Below, piece by piece: positions 1 through 9,370 of a DNA stretch of 64,000 nucleotides (the first letter of the stretch is position 1; each line of letters opens with the position of its first letter). Made by a program: the position numbers and the translations under genes. Below the pieces are notes generated by a model that saw only the letters and a program-made list of their open reading frames with translations, did not search any database and had not been told where the DNA came from. Location of the stretch: contig NZ_JAIOAO010000003.1 of NCBI RefSeq assembly GCF_021190955.1, positions 310,001 to 374,000 on the forward strand, in the 5' to 3' direction. The stretch is from Parachryseolinea silvisoli. Lineage in GTDB: Bacteria > Bacteroidota > Bacteroidia > Cytophagales > Cyclobacteriaceae.

Positions 1-2430
1 TGGACCAGTGCGGTCTTGCCTTTTCAGCCCGGGTTGATCGGGCTGGCCGATTTTGATCATGATGGATTGGTAGAATTATATACACGCACGCAGATTTATG
101 ATGCGCACACCGGAGGATTGTTAGGCCAATATGTCGTAGACGCCAGTAATTGGGGTAAGAACAGCAATGCCCCCATCGCGGTAGATATCATTCCGACTTC
201 CGCTAATCTGGAGTTAGTAGCCGGTGGCAGGATATATGGTGTTGTCATTAATCGGACAACCATGATTGCGACCGTGACACCCCTCCAGCAAATTTCGCAA
301 TACTTTACCCGTACGAACCGACTTGCGAGCAACCCCACCAGTATTGTCGACTTTAATCAGGATGGCTACCTGGACGTGCTGACCACAGGTTCGGAAAATA
401 AATATGACGATAACACAACCATCTTCTTTTGGGATATTCACAACAATGTTGTGAAGAAATACGCCGATTTTATTGGTACAGGCCCCGACGCCAGGGGTGG
501 ACGAAATGGATCCGGTCGTATCAGCATTGCCGACGTTGACGGCGATGGATCGCCGAATGCTGTTTATGTATCTGGGACGTATATGTATGCTTTAAAAGAG
601 GGTGCCACCAGCCTGCAACTGCTTTGGCGTGTGACAATAGCCGAGGGAACATCGGGCATTACCGGTGTGACAACGTTTGACCTGGATGGCGACGGTCGGG
701 CCGAGGTTATACACCGGGATGAAAATTACTTTTCCATCTATACCACGGCACTCAATGGTGTCGTCACGCGGAGTACACCCATCCGGTGCTCATCCCGCAC
801 GCAAAATGAATATCCTATTGTGGTGGACCTGGATGGCGACGGATCGGCGGAGATTTGTGTAACGTGTAGCACGTCGGACGCTGTGGCAGGAAAAGATCTT
901 CCGCAGTACGATGTCGGGGAAGTGCGTGTATACGAGTCCGCGAATAGGCCCTGGCTGCCAGCACGGAAGGTGTGGAACCAACATGGTTACTTCGTTGTCA
1001 ATGTTAACGATAACCTGACAATCCCCCGCGTGCAACAATTGCATCACCTGGCCTTCGCTCATGATGCGCCCTGCAAACCGGGACTTAACCGGCCGTTAAA
1101 TACATTTATGAGTCAAACAACGTATTTGGATGTATTTGGCTGCCCGTCTTTTCCCACGCCGAACCTGGCTTTTGTTCCTTTCAGTGAAGCGAAGTTGATT
1201 GATTATATCCCCGTCACCTGTTTGGACGAGAGCCTTCAGGTCACTTTTAAATACGCCAACCCGGGTACCGCCACCATCGACGGTACGGTGCAAATCAGTT
1301 TTTATCAGGGAGATCCAACACCAGACCCCTCATTTGCTACGCACTTGGGTACAAAGGCCTTTGAGCTTTCGGACATGCATCCTGGGGATACGATCACTAC
1401 CACGGCGTATGTGAAGAATCCGGGAGGGATATTTGATCTATACCTCGTGGTAAACGGCGATGGAACGACCCTTCCTTTGAACCTATCGGCACAATCCGGC
1501 GATATTGTTGAGTGTGATTACTCTGACAATATTATTCAGGTCAAGATCATCCCGAACGCCGTGCCGCTTGTGGCGGAAGTTATTCAAGATAACCTCTCGT
1601 GTATAACGGCGCCCGGGCTGCCCTTCACGCCGAACAGTGGTGTGCTAAAAGCCTATGTCCCTGTAGGCAACAGTCAGGATGTTGCTAATTTTGATTTCTA
1701 TTGGTTCAATGGGGCGATGGTTAAGCCACAGGCTGACTACATGGGGCCATTTTATGTAAACCTGGCATCGGGCGCTTACACGGTTTACGCCGTCCATAAA
1801 ACGTTGGATTGTGTATCGGATACGACATCCGCCATGGTTGGCCAGGCCTTTTCCAGGGTTGACGCCCGTATCGTACTGGAAAGGGAGCTTGACGATGACG
1901 TGCATCCCAACGGCGCGCTTCGGGCCGTTGTCAACGATTTGGATAACGATGGCGTTGGCGACCCGGAAGATAATTTCGAGTATGCCTGGTATACCGGCCT
2001 GGAGATTTTTGCCGACGATACTTTGGGAACGGATCACATCCTGAGGGGACTTGATGTGGGTACATATTCTGTACTGGTTTCCGATAAGGCCACCGGGTGT
2101 TTAGATTCCGCCTATGCTACGATACGCCCGAAACCAATCCAGGAAATTGTATTAAGTACCGAGGAAGAGGGCGGCGTGCCCGGGGTGTCACTGTATCCTA
2201 ACCCTGGAGCCGAGCGCTTTACCATTCTCATCGACAATGGATACGTAGGGGATGTTCACCTGCAGGTGCAATCGATCATGGGCAACGAGGTGTACAAAAC
2301 ATTTGCTGGCTACAAAGGAACAAGAACATTGGAAGTGCCTGTGGAGTCGCAGAAACTTAAGCCCGGTGTATACCTGATCAAGGTCTCCCTCGGCACAGTG
2401 ACTACGCACAAGAAGTGGACGAAGCTCTAA
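1..2430 (+). CDS. T9SS-secreted FG-GAP/VCBS repeat protein, 3' part
   Basis: The frame is open at the left edge, so the true start lies outside the window; about 810 residues are visible. Five FG-GAP/VCBS-type calcium loops of the form D-x-D/N-x-D-G are seen in the first ~300 residues (for example DFDHDG, DFNQDG, DVDGDG and two DLDGDG), which suggests a beta-propeller. A CARDB-like beta-sandwich around residues 390-510 and further beta-rich modules follow. The last ~75 residues read SLYPNPG, then a beta-rich stretch, then KPGVYLIKVSLG, ending in TTHKKWTKL: this is the type A T9SS sorting domain. The protein is therefore probably exported by T9SS and anchored to or released from the cell surface. 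Its ligand or substrate is not readable. It overlaps the stop of the convergent MFS gene by 4 bases. Confidence 0.85.
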   Translation, partial: WTSAVLPFQPGLIGLADFDHDGLVELYTRTQIYDAHTGGLLGQYVVDASNWGKNSNAPIAVDIIPTSANLELVAGGRIYGVVINRTTMIATVTPLQQISQYFTRTNRLASNPTSIVDFNQDGYLDVLTTGSENKYDDNTTIFFWDIHNNVVKKYADFIGTGPDARGGRNGSGRISIADVDGDGSPNAVYVSGTYMYALKEGATSLQLLWRVTIAEGTSGITGVTTFDLDGDGRAEVIHRDENYFSIYTTALNGVVTRSTPIRCSSRTQNEYPIVVDLDGDGSAEICVTCSTSDAVAGKDLPQYDVGEVRVYESANRPWLPARKVWNQHGYFVVNVNDNLTIPRVQQLHHLAFAHDAPCKPGLNRPLNTFMSQTTYLDVFGCPSFPTPNLAFVPFSEAKLIDYIPVTCLDESLQVTFKYANPGTATIDGTVQISFYQGDPTPDPSFATHLGTKAFELSDMHPGDTITTTAYVKNPGGIFDLYLVVNGDGTTLPLNLSAQSGDIVECDYSDNIIQVKIIPNAVPLVAEVIQDNLSCITAPGLPFTPNSGVLKAYVPVGNSQDVANFDFYWFNGAMVKPQADYMGPFYVNLASGAYTVYAVHKTLDCVSDTTSAMVGQAFSRVDARIVLERELDDDVHPNGALRAVVNDLDNDGVGDPEDNFEYAWYTGLEIFADDTLGTDHILRGLDVGTYSVLVSDKATGCLDSAYATIRPKPIQEIVLSTEEEGGVPGVSLYPNPGAERFTILIDNGYVGDVHLQVQSIMGNEVYKTFAGYKGTRTLEVPVESQKLKPGVYLIKVSLGTVTTHKKWTKL

Positions 2431-3978
2431 GGTTTGTCGGGCTGATGCGCGGTTTTGTTCTGAATGAACAGAAGTGACATACATGCTCCTATGAATGCAA
2501 GTCCCGCCGAGATGAGCATGATCTTCTTATAGGCTTCGATGAAGCTTTCGTGATAATATCGTTCTATTTTTTCTTTTGCTGTATTGTCAATTTCTTTAGG
2601 CACCGCGGCATTTCCCAGATTTACCGCCTGGGCCATCACGGCCTGTCGCGACGTGCCCGATAGATCTGCGTCGCGCAGGCGTGCCTGCAGTGCCATGGAA
2701 AAGAGCATTACGGCCAGGGCGCCGAAAATGGCATTGGCCAGGACATTGGAAATGCGTGTGATGGCATTGTTAATGCCCGACGCTGTCCCCGAATATTGCT
2801 GACTGACAGAGCCCATCACGGTCGACGTCAGGGGAGCTACGGTAATCGACATTCCCAGCCCGAAGACAAGTATCCCCGGAAAATAGGTGACCCAATAGTC
2901 GGCAACGCCACGGGTCTGGCCGACAAAGGCGAGCAACAGCAGGCCTATGCCCGCCGTTGCGGGGCCGATGATCAGAAACAACCGGGGGTCCGTATTTGTC
3001 GGCGAGCTTGCCGGAGAACTTCGCCAGGGTGATCATCAACAGTGTAAAGGGTAAGAAGGTGAGGCCCGACTGCAATTGTGTATAGCCTTGTACCTGAACC
3101 AGGTTCAGCGAGAGGAAAAGCATACCGGTGCCAAGGCCGGCGTAGAGAAAGAATGTGAGGAGGTTGGCGCCACTAAAGGTGCCGTTGTTGAACAGGTTCA
3201 ACGGCATCATGGGATATTTGCTGACCTTCTCGATGGCGATAAATGCAATCAGCAAAATGGTGCCGGCGATCAAAGGCAAGTAGACATGCCAATGGTAAAT
3301 GCCTTTTTCCGGCATACTCAGACAGCCAAAAGTAAGGGCGGCAAGGCCCAATGCAATCACGATGGCGCCAAGGATATCAATGGAAGGATTACTGTTCTCG
3401 GCGTTGGTCTCATCGACCTTTGTCCAAAGGATGAAGAATGCTGCGATACCGATGGGAACATTGATAAAAAAAATGTAACGCCACAGGCCGGCGTCAGCTA
3501 AGGCGCCACCTAAAATGGGACCGCCCACGGTCACGATGGTCGTAGCAGACGACCAGGTACCAATGGCTTTACCACGTTCAGTCTCATCGATCGCAGAGGA
3601 GATAAGCGCCAGGCTACCGGGAATCATGAAGGCACCGCCGATGCCTTGCATGAGGCGATATACAATCAGTAGAAAAACGGTGTTCGCAGTTCCGCACAAT
3701 CCCGAACCCACTACGAACATGACGATGCCTACCATGAATATTTTCTTGCGTCCCAACGTGTCGCTCAAGGAACCTCCTACGAGTATGAGGGAGGCCAACA
3801 TCAGCAGGTAAGCATTCAGTATCCAAAACAAGTCGCCACTGGTGGCCTGCAGGCCATCTTGTAAAGCAGGCAGCACCACGTTTAACGCGGTGGCGTCAAT
3901 AAATGCCATCGCCGATGCTATGATGGCCGCTAACATTACCCATACGCCTTTGGCGCTGTTCAGTTTCACCGTTGCCAT
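2427..3978 (-). pseudogene. DHA2 (EmrB/QacA-like) MFS drug exporter, frameshifted
   Basis: Two minus-strand frames together encode one 14-TM-type major facilitator of ~516 residues. The first (3978 down to ~2990) starts MATVKLNSAKGVW and holds DATALNVVLPALQ in TM1 and the motif-C-like GGPILGGALAD. The second (~2990 to 2427) carries the last four or so TM helices, including FGLGMSITVAPL. The switch falls at a run of five G on the + strand (2984-2988). Removing one base gives a seamless join reading ADKYGP-RLFLIIGP, as expected for this family. The gene is either inactivated in this strain or carries an assembly error in a homopolymer. Had it been intact, it would be a proton-driven multidrug exporter. 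No regulator or membrane-fusion partner lies next to it. Confidence 0.85.
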
Positions 3979-4108
3979 CGTGTTTTTCGATTTGGCGTTT
4001 GATCCATGACGTTAAAGATAACAAGTCTTTGGTGAGGTCGAATAAGACAAAAAGCCAACGGAGCAGAACCGTCGGCCGGGGATGGAAGGATTGATTATGG
4101 AAGTGAAT

Positions 4109-4145
4109 GATCTGCGGCGAGGCATCTCCGCATTCGCCGCAGATC
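4109..4145 (-). terminator. Strong hairpin after the DinB gene
   Basis: A perfect 12-base inverted repeat (4109-4120 with 4134-4145, 13-base loop) lies 10 bases past the stop of the minus-strand DinB gene. There is no T-tract, so it may be a transcript-stabilising hairpin or a weak terminator rather than a classical intrinsic terminator. Confidence 0.4.
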
Positions 4146-4154
4146 TATAGATTG

Positions 4155-4772
4155 CTACCTATCCTTTTTGGGGAAGTTAGGATTGTCCAGAATCTCTTGA
4201 ATCTGGGCTGTATGTCGTCTGCTGTGCGCGGCCATTAACAAGATCGTTTGATAGGTGTCAAGTTTTCCAAACGGGAAGTCGTTGTAGTGATTTCGCAGAT
4301 CATCGGGCGTTTTTTTGATATATAGTATGTGTTTATCGCGTTGGGCCTTGAAGTCGGCAAGCGTGGACTCAAAGGATCCGAACTTGCCGGTGGGTTTGAG
4401 GGTTTCCTGCGCTTCACGTTTTTGGCTGCGGTCGGCGACCATCTTTACCAGCTCGTCGTCTTTTGTCTTTACCTCGCTTCGTTTAGACGGATCGGCTGGT
4501 TCTTTCAGTCCCGCTTGAGCATATTCAAAAAGTTGCGTTTCTGCTAAGGTAATGTGCTCGACGCATTCGGCGATTGACCAATGGGTAGCGTCAGCTTTAA
4601 AGCTCAGCTGTTCGGCTGTAAGTCCTTTCACTTTCTTCAGCAGGTCGTCTTTTGTACTCTGCAGCAGTTCCAGTGCATACTTCCGTTCGGACTCGGTGAG
4701 GGTAGTGGCAGGGCGGTCAAAGCTCATGGCGATCGCGGCCACGGTTACTAGAACGAATTTGAGTGTTTTCAT
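4155..4772 (-). CDS. Exported DinB-family protein
   Basis: This 205-residue protein has a short hydrophobic N-terminus (KFVLVTVAAIAMSF) that looks like a signal peptide. A DinB/YfiT-like four-helix bundle follows. The candidate metal ligands are visible: a histidine in the W-S-I-A-E-C-V-E-H-I-T helix around residue 70, and two histidines in the late helix MAAHSRRHTAQI. DinB-superfamily proteins are metal-binding bundles; many are thiol-dependent transferases or have no known activity. The signal peptide places this one outside the cytoplasm, which fits the Bacteroidota 'DinB family protein' subgroup rather than a cytosolic bacillithiol S-transferase. It is monocistronic. The exact reaction is unknown. 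Confidence 0.8.
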   Translation of the reverse strand: MKTLKFVLVTVAAIAMSFDRPATTLTESERKYALELLQSTKDDLLKKVKGLTAEQLSFKADATHWSIAECVEHITLAETQLFEYAQAGLKEPADPSKRSEVKTKDDELVKMVADRSQKREAQETLKPTGKFGSFESTLADFKAQRDKHILYIKKTPDDLRNHYNDFPFGKLDTYQTILLMAAHSRRHTAQIQEILDNPNFPKKDR

Positions 4773-4940
4773 AATTGGGGGTGGTTTTGTTTCACAAAGG
4801 TAATGTCTTTATATCCGTATAAGGGGGTGCGAATTAGACATTTCGGCGGGGTGATTGGGACAGTGACTGTCTTTTTAAGTGTTGGTTTTCTGTTTTGATG
4901 GTTTAAAGTCGTGGGGCTTGGTCGGTACATCACCATAAAA

Positions 4941-5381
4941 CTACAACTGATCAATGGGCTTATGCCCGACGGCATTGTTTTTTTCGTCAAGGGGAATGTA
5001 AGTGTTATACGCAACCTCCAGGATGTTTCCCTCAACGTCTTTAAAATAAAAAAACAGTCCGCCAAACGGCGCCGCGGTGGGCTCTTGCAATACGTCGACC
5101 CCCTGAGCCTTTAGCCGGGTATGAATATCCCGGACTTCCTGCTCCGAATGTACATTGTAACCAATTGTTACCGCGCGGAAACCGCTACCCTCTGGCGGTA
5201 TACCGACAAATTTTGCCAAGTCTGGGCGTCTACAAAGGCTAAAGAGGAAACCGTTCAGTTGGTAGAAGACGATGTCTTTGTTGCCCGCCACGGGTTTCCA
5301 TGCCAATACTTGTTCGTAGAACTTTTGCATAGCTGGCAGGTTGTCGGCCGCGATGGTCAAGACGCTTACTCGTTGTTCCAT
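4941..5381 (-). CDS. VOC-family (glyoxalase/dioxygenase fold) protein
   Basis: The protein has 146 residues from the internal ATG at 5381 (MEQRVSVLTIAADNLPAMQ). The upstream in-frame extension is not family-like and is rejected. The pattern is two beta-alpha-beta-beta-beta modules: ITIAADN...FYEQVLAW, then AVTIGYNV...FGGLFFYFKDVEGNILEVAYN. This is the vicinal oxygen chelate fold of glyoxalase I, extradiol dioxygenases and bleomycin/fosfomycin resistance proteins. The D-V-E-G-N-I-L-E segment holds the usual C-terminal acidic metal ligand. The substrate cannot be told. It stands alone between DinB and the divergent GNAT gene. Confidence 0.8.
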   Translation of the reverse strand: MEQRVSVLTIAADNLPAMQKFYEQVLAWKPVAGNKDIVFYQLNGFLFSLCRRPDLAKFVGIPPEGSGFRAVTIGYNVHSEQEVRDIHTRLKAQGVDVLQEPTAAPFGGLFFYFKDVEGNILEVAYNTYIPLDEKNNAVGHKPIDQL

Positions 5382-5512
5382 GGTAGTTCTTTTGTTACTG
5401 TCCACGAGCTTACTAAAAATTCGGGCCAGTGCAAATGCAGCATGGTGATCATGCACTGCGGTTATGCGTTGTTTGTTTTCTAAAGCCAGTATTGTAAATT
5501 TCTTTTCAAAGA

Positions 5513-6121
5513 ATGCTTAATAATTCTGTTATGAGAAGAGCTGAAGATACTGATCGCGCCTTGGTCGTCGATATCCTGGTAAAATCGTTCCACGATAACA
5601 AGAGTGTAAATCATGTCGTGAAGCAAGACCGGCACAAGGCGAAACGTATGAAGGCCCTCATGGAATATTCGTTTGATCTTTGTCTTTCGTTTGGTGAAAT
5701 TTGGATCGGCGATGGCAATACAGGTTGTGCGCTGATACTTTATCCACGAGAGAAGAAGCAGACTCTTCGTTCGATATTGCTGGACATAAAGGTGGCTATC
5801 TTTGCTATTGGGCTATTGAGGGTAGCGTCTATCGCTAAGCGTGAGCAGGCGATAAAGGGACATCATCCCAAAGGAGACATTACCTATCTATGGTTCATCG
5901 GTGTTGATCCGAAATATCAACATCAAGGAATTGGTTCAACGTTGTTGTTAAATGTTATTGATCGCTCCAAAATGGCCCAACGGCCGATCTATCTCGAAAC
6001 TTCTTCTTTAAAGAATGTGGCTTGGTACAATAGCTTTGGCTTTGAAGTATTTGAGATGTTGGAATTTTCATATACGTTGTTCCTTTTTAGAAGAACGGGT
6101 TATCGAACAGGCTCAATCTGA
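5513..6121 (+). CDS. GNAT N-acetyltransferase
   Basis: This 202-residue GCN5-related N-acetyltransferase has the acetyl-CoA pyrophosphate-binding motif A visible as LWFIGVDPKYQHQGIGSTLL (around residues 123-142; core Q-x-x-G-I-G). A motif-B-like end, LETSSLKNVAWYNSFGFEVF, follows. A second in-frame ATG at 5531 (MRRAEDTD) is an equally good start and resembles typical GNAT N-termini. The acceptor is unknown. The TPR gene begins 29 bases downstream on the same strand, so the two may be co-transcribed. Confidence 0.85.
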   Translation: MLNNSVMRRAEDTDRALVVDILVKSFHDNKSVNHVVKQDRHKAKRMKALMEYSFDLCLSFGEIWIGDGNTGCALILYPREKKQTLRSILLDIKVAIFAIGLLRVASIAKREQAIKGHHPKGDITYLWFIGVDPKYQHQGIGSTLLLNVIDRSKMAQRPIYLETSSLKNVAWYNSFGFEVFEMLEFSYTLFLFRRTGYRTGSI

Positions 6122-6150
6122 GGAAATTCAAAAATTGCTATATTGGCCAC

Positions 6151-7026
6151 ATGGAAAGTGTAGAAATCCTGTTGGGTTTAGCCATGGAGGCTAGTGATCA
6201 AGGCGATAACGATAAAGCGATCGCCATTTATGAGAAGATACTTTTACAGAAAGAATATTGGTCCACGCCGCATTACAATCTCGGGTTGATCTATAAATAC
6301 CGGTGTGCGTGGGAGAAGTCTTTCTATCACAATGCGCGTGCCGTGGAGTTAGAGCCGGAGAACCAGGCGGCCAACTGGAACCTGGGCATTGCGGCAACAA
6401 TGTTGAATCGTTGGAAAGTGGCCCGCACATGTTGGAATGTGTTTGGCATGGACTATGAAATTATCGACGAAGATACTGCAGGTAATGTAGGTAGAGCGTC
6501 GGTCCGAATAAACCCCAATGGTGATGCGGAAACGGTATGGGCTACTCGCATATGTCCTGCCCGTGCCAGGATTTTTAATATTCCGTTTCCGGAATCAGGT
6601 CACGGTTTTATGGATGTGGTGCTAAATGACGGCTCGCCTAAGGGCCATCGGATCTCGGAAGGAAAAGAATATTCTGTCTTCGATGAAATACAACACCTCG
6701 AGAGGTCCGTTTATCAGACGTTCAGCGTCAAATGTAAACCTACTGAGCTGGATGTGAATTTTGAGAATCTACGGGCACGTTGTCGCGAAGCTCGCATCGG
6801 CATAGAGGACTGGACGGCGGTAGAGTGGTTGTGTCAGAAATGTAGTGAGGGGACGCCGCACGAAACGCATGACAAAGAGTTAAAGTCTGACCCTGAAGAG
6901 TATCATATTGCCTTTGCAGCAACTTCCCTGGAGACTTTAGAAGCCGTGCTATACAGTTGGAGCGATGAGATCGGAATTGAGTATTATGATCCTGTTAGGC
7001 ACTCTATTGCCAAATCCGAGGAGTAG
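6151..7026 (+). CDS. TPR protein with an uncharacterised C-terminal domain
   Basis: The protein has 291 residues and no signal peptide. The first ~90 residues are two or three tetratricopeptide repeats (DNDKAIAIYEKILL, STPHYNLGLIYKYRCAWEKS, PENQAANWNLGIAATMLNRW). The C-terminal ~200 residues form a domain I recognise only as recurring behind TPRs in Bacteroidota and some other bacteria. Its landmarks are PARARIFNIPFPESGHGF, DVVLNDGSPKGHR and a C-x-x-C (CQKCSEG, around residue 230) next to two histidines, which could bind a metal. The function is unknown; a cytosolic scaffold or immunity-like role is conceivable but unproven. It lies 29 bases after the GNAT gene. Confidence 0.7.
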   Translation: MESVEILLGLAMEASDQGDNDKAIAIYEKILLQKEYWSTPHYNLGLIYKYRCAWEKSFYHNARAVELEPENQAANWNLGIAATMLNRWKVARTCWNVFGMDYEIIDEDTAGNVGRASVRINPNGDAETVWATRICPARARIFNIPFPESGHGFMDVVLNDGSPKGHRISEGKEYSVFDEIQHLERSVYQTFSVKCKPTELDVNFENLRARCREARIGIEDWTAVEWLCQKCSEGTPHETHDKELKSDPEEYHIAFAATSLETLEAVLYSWSDEIGIEYYDPVRHSIAKSEE

Positions 7027-7076
7027 CTGGTTTGCCGGACCAACTACTAATATTGTTTGTTAGCTGCAAGTAGTAA

Positions 7077-7304
7077 AGGCATCGTCCATATTCGCTATAT
7101 ATGATCTACTATCCCTTCATCTGGATCTTTATGAGCTATGTTGAAACACGTAAACCTACGTTGTTGCTGATGAGCATCATTACCGTTGTCGGTACGGTGT
7201 TGCTGATCGGGTTGTCGTACCTGGTGTTGGTGTTTATGGACATGCCGGTACGTATGTTCCTAAAAAATAAACTGGCGGGTTCATCGTCGACCGTATCGGG
7301 TTGA
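7077..7304 (+). pseudogene. 3' remnant of an acyltransferase-3 family membrane protein
   Basis: The reading frame after a stop at 7074 gives PYSLYMIYYPFIWIF, a hydrophobic TM helix, and LVLVFMDMPVRMFLKNKL. This matches the last two TM segments of OafA-like acyltransferase-3 proteins, which normally end in S-Y-x-x-Y-x-x-H-Y-P-F and D-x-P-V-R-x-x-L. The roughly 300 residues expected upstream are absent, being replaced by the TPR gene's end. A small one-TM protein starting at 7101 or 7131 is the alternative, but the match to an internal part of a larger family favours a remnant. Confidence 0.5.
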
Positions 7305-7454
7305 TTGCCAACGGTGGTCCGTGCGTGGCTATGGGCTGAACAGCAGGGCAGAAATCGTTGTTTTATGTTATTCAATCGTTTTAAATGCGATTTTGTGACA
7401 GAAAATTTCTAATATTATCCTCGAATAGACGAATAACCTTGACGGCAAACCCCC

Positions 7455-8036
7455 ATGCGCGTATTCAAAGTATATTCTGATGATAAACTGGTAGAGCTTA
7501 TGCGGCAGCAGGATATGGCTGCGTTTGATGAGATCTATTATCGATATTGGAAGAGGTTGTATGCCATGGCCTATAACCGCGTGCATTCGAAGATGGTGGC
7601 CGAAGAGCTGGTGCAAGAGATCTTTATTAGCGTGTGGGTGAACCGGGCTTCCTTGCAGGTACAAAATCTATCCGGATATTTGTTTACGGCTGCGAAGTAT
7701 AAAGTCATATCGTATTACGAGCGCCAGCTTACGCGGAAGACTTACCTGGAGAAACAAACAGCTATTACACAAGATCGCGACGATACAACAGAGCAGACAG
7801 TGCTGCTCAATGATTTACACGATGCCTTAGATCGCGAAGTGAACAAGCTTCCAGCGCGGTGCCGGGAAGTGTTCCGATTGAGCCGCGAAGAAAACCTTTC
7901 CATCAAGCAGGTAGCTGCGCAGATGGGGGTTTCAGAAAAGACCGTAGAGAACCAATTGTTAAAAGCGTTGAAGGTTTTGCGGACATCCCTTAGACATTAT
8001 ACGATGTCGGTTATTGTACTCTTTTTCTTGCCGTAA
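7455..8036 (+). CDS. ECF RNA polymerase sigma factor (FecI-like)
   Basis: This 193-residue ECF sigma factor has region 2 in residues ~8-75 (FDEIYYRYWKRLYAMAYNRV...AEELVQEIFISVWVNR). Region 4 lies in ~125-180 (LPARCREVFRLSREENLSIKQVAAQMGVSEKTVENQL, a helix-turn-helix). It belongs to the Bacteroidota sigma-70 subfamily that pairs with FecR and a SusC-type receptor. The FecR, SusC and SusD genes follow in order on the same strand. The expected circuit is: ligand-loaded SusC signals through its N-terminal STN domain to FecR, which frees this sigma factor to transcribe susCD. A 158-base gap separates it from fecR. Confidence 0.92.
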   Translation: MRVFKVYSDDKLVELMRQQDMAAFDEIYYRYWKRLYAMAYNRVHSKMVAEELVQEIFISVWVNRASLQVQNLSGYLFTAAKYKVISYYERQLTRKTYLEKQTAITQDRDDTTEQTVLLNDLHDALDREVNKLPARCREVFRLSREENLSIKQVAAQMGVSEKTVENQLLKALKVLRTSLRHYTMSVIVLFFLP

Positions 8037-8194
8037 GCCAATTCGGGCTTGGGGCTTTTCCTGGTGTCTATTTCGGTAGGCACGTTAAGACACGGCGCAC
8101 GGTATTCCATATTTCAGATATTTTAAAAAAAGTGGCTTTTGGCGTAGGGGAAAACGTTTGCTAACCGGACTTACTTGCTAAATCGATATAGTGG

Positions 8195-9247
8195 ATGAAT
8201 AGCAAGGATGTCACCCCCAAGCTTTTGCAGCGGTACCTGCAGCATGAATGCACGCCGGAAGAAGAAATGCGTGTGAATGCCTGGTACGCGGCACTGAATG
8301 CCCGGGAGGTTCAGGAGCTGCCGCTCACACCGGCACAACAGGACATTTTGGAGCGCAGCATGCTGCGGCGGATTAAGCAGACGCTAGGGGAACAAGAGCC
8401 CGTGCCGTTTTTGCAACCGCGGCGCACGTACTCCTACTCCTTATTTTATCGCGTCGCGGCGTCTGTCGCGATCCTTGCGCTGGCAATAGGAGCGTATTGG
8501 TTAACAGAACGCGTGGCGCTCAATTCGGGGCCGGGGCAGATGGGCAGTGCCACAGAAACACTGTACGTGGTTAACACCTCTAAAACGATTCTGCGCCAAT
8601 CCTTGCCCGACGGGTCCGTGGTTTGGCTTCAGCCGGGCAGCGAGATGAATTATCCGACTACATTCTCGAATGCAGAACGCACACTGCAATTAAAAGGAGA
8701 AGCATTCTTTTCAATCGCACGCGATCCATCCAAACCGTTTCTCATCACCTCGGGAAACGTGCTTACGCGGGTGCTTGGCACGAGCTTTAACATAAGAGCC
8801 TACGAAAACGCACCATCCGTCGACGTATCGGTCATGACCGGAAAAGTATCTGTCAACATTCAAGACACTGGTAACACAACGGCGGTCGACGCAACGTCTG
8901 TATCGCTCGTTGCGCAGCAACGTGCTCGCTATGTCAAAGCACAACACCGATTGGAAAAACAAGAAGGACATGCCCTGCCCGAGCTTGCTATCTGGAAGTC
9001 CACCACGTTTGTATTCGATAACCAGCCGTTGCATAATGTGCTGCCGCTCTTAAATGAAAAGTTTGGTGTCCATATCGAGGCCGAAAATAAAGCGCTGATG
9101 AACTGCCTCTTGCGAGCAGATTTAAGCAACCTGAACCTGCCTGACATTCTGGAGATGTTGAGCCTGTCGGTTGATGCAACCTATGAACTTGAGGGCAACA
9201 CCATTCGCTTGCGCGGACAGGGATGCTCGCCATTACCCAACCCCTAA
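8195..9247 (+). CDS. FecR-family anti-sigma factor
   Basis: This 350-residue inner-membrane protein has a cytoplasmic N-terminal region (residues ~1-80) that would hold the sigma factor. One TM helix follows around residues 86-106 (VAASVAILALAIGAYWL). The periplasmic FecR domain covers ~125-230 (LPDGSVVWLQPGSEMNYP...GEAFFSIARDPSKPF...VLGTSFNIRAY). A C-terminal DUF4974-type STN-contacting domain covers ~265-340 (FDNQPLHNVLPLLNEKFGVHI). It sits between the ECF sigma gene and a SusC that carries an STN domain, so it should transmit the outer-membrane signal. Confidence 0.92.
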   Translation: MNSKDVTPKLLQRYLQHECTPEEEMRVNAWYAALNAREVQELPLTPAQQDILERSMLRRIKQTLGEQEPVPFLQPRRTYSYSLFYRVAASVAILALAIGAYWLTERVALNSGPGQMGSATETLYVVNTSKTILRQSLPDGSVVWLQPGSEMNYPTTFSNAERTLQLKGEAFFSIARDPSKPFLITSGNVLTRVLGTSFNIRAYENAPSVDVSVMTGKVSVNIQDTGNTTAVDATSVSLVAQQRARYVKAQHRLEKQEGHALPELAIWKSTTFVFDNQPLHNVLPLLNEKFGVHIEAENKALMNCLLRADLSNLNLPDILEMLSLSVDATYELEGNTIRLRGQGCSPLPNP

Positions 9248-9370
9248 ATCTAAATTACGAGTACATGCAAAGAAAACGACGAACCTAAAGACCAACAATC
9301 ACAACAAGGAAGAAGAGAACAAGGCGATGTGGATGTGTCGCGCTTGCATTAAGCAACCCCAAAACAAGGA

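Noticed and set aside
4860-4880. Palindrome GACAGTGACTGTC followed by T-run as terminator
   Set aside because: A one-base loop cannot form a normal hairpin and no gene ends there on that strand.
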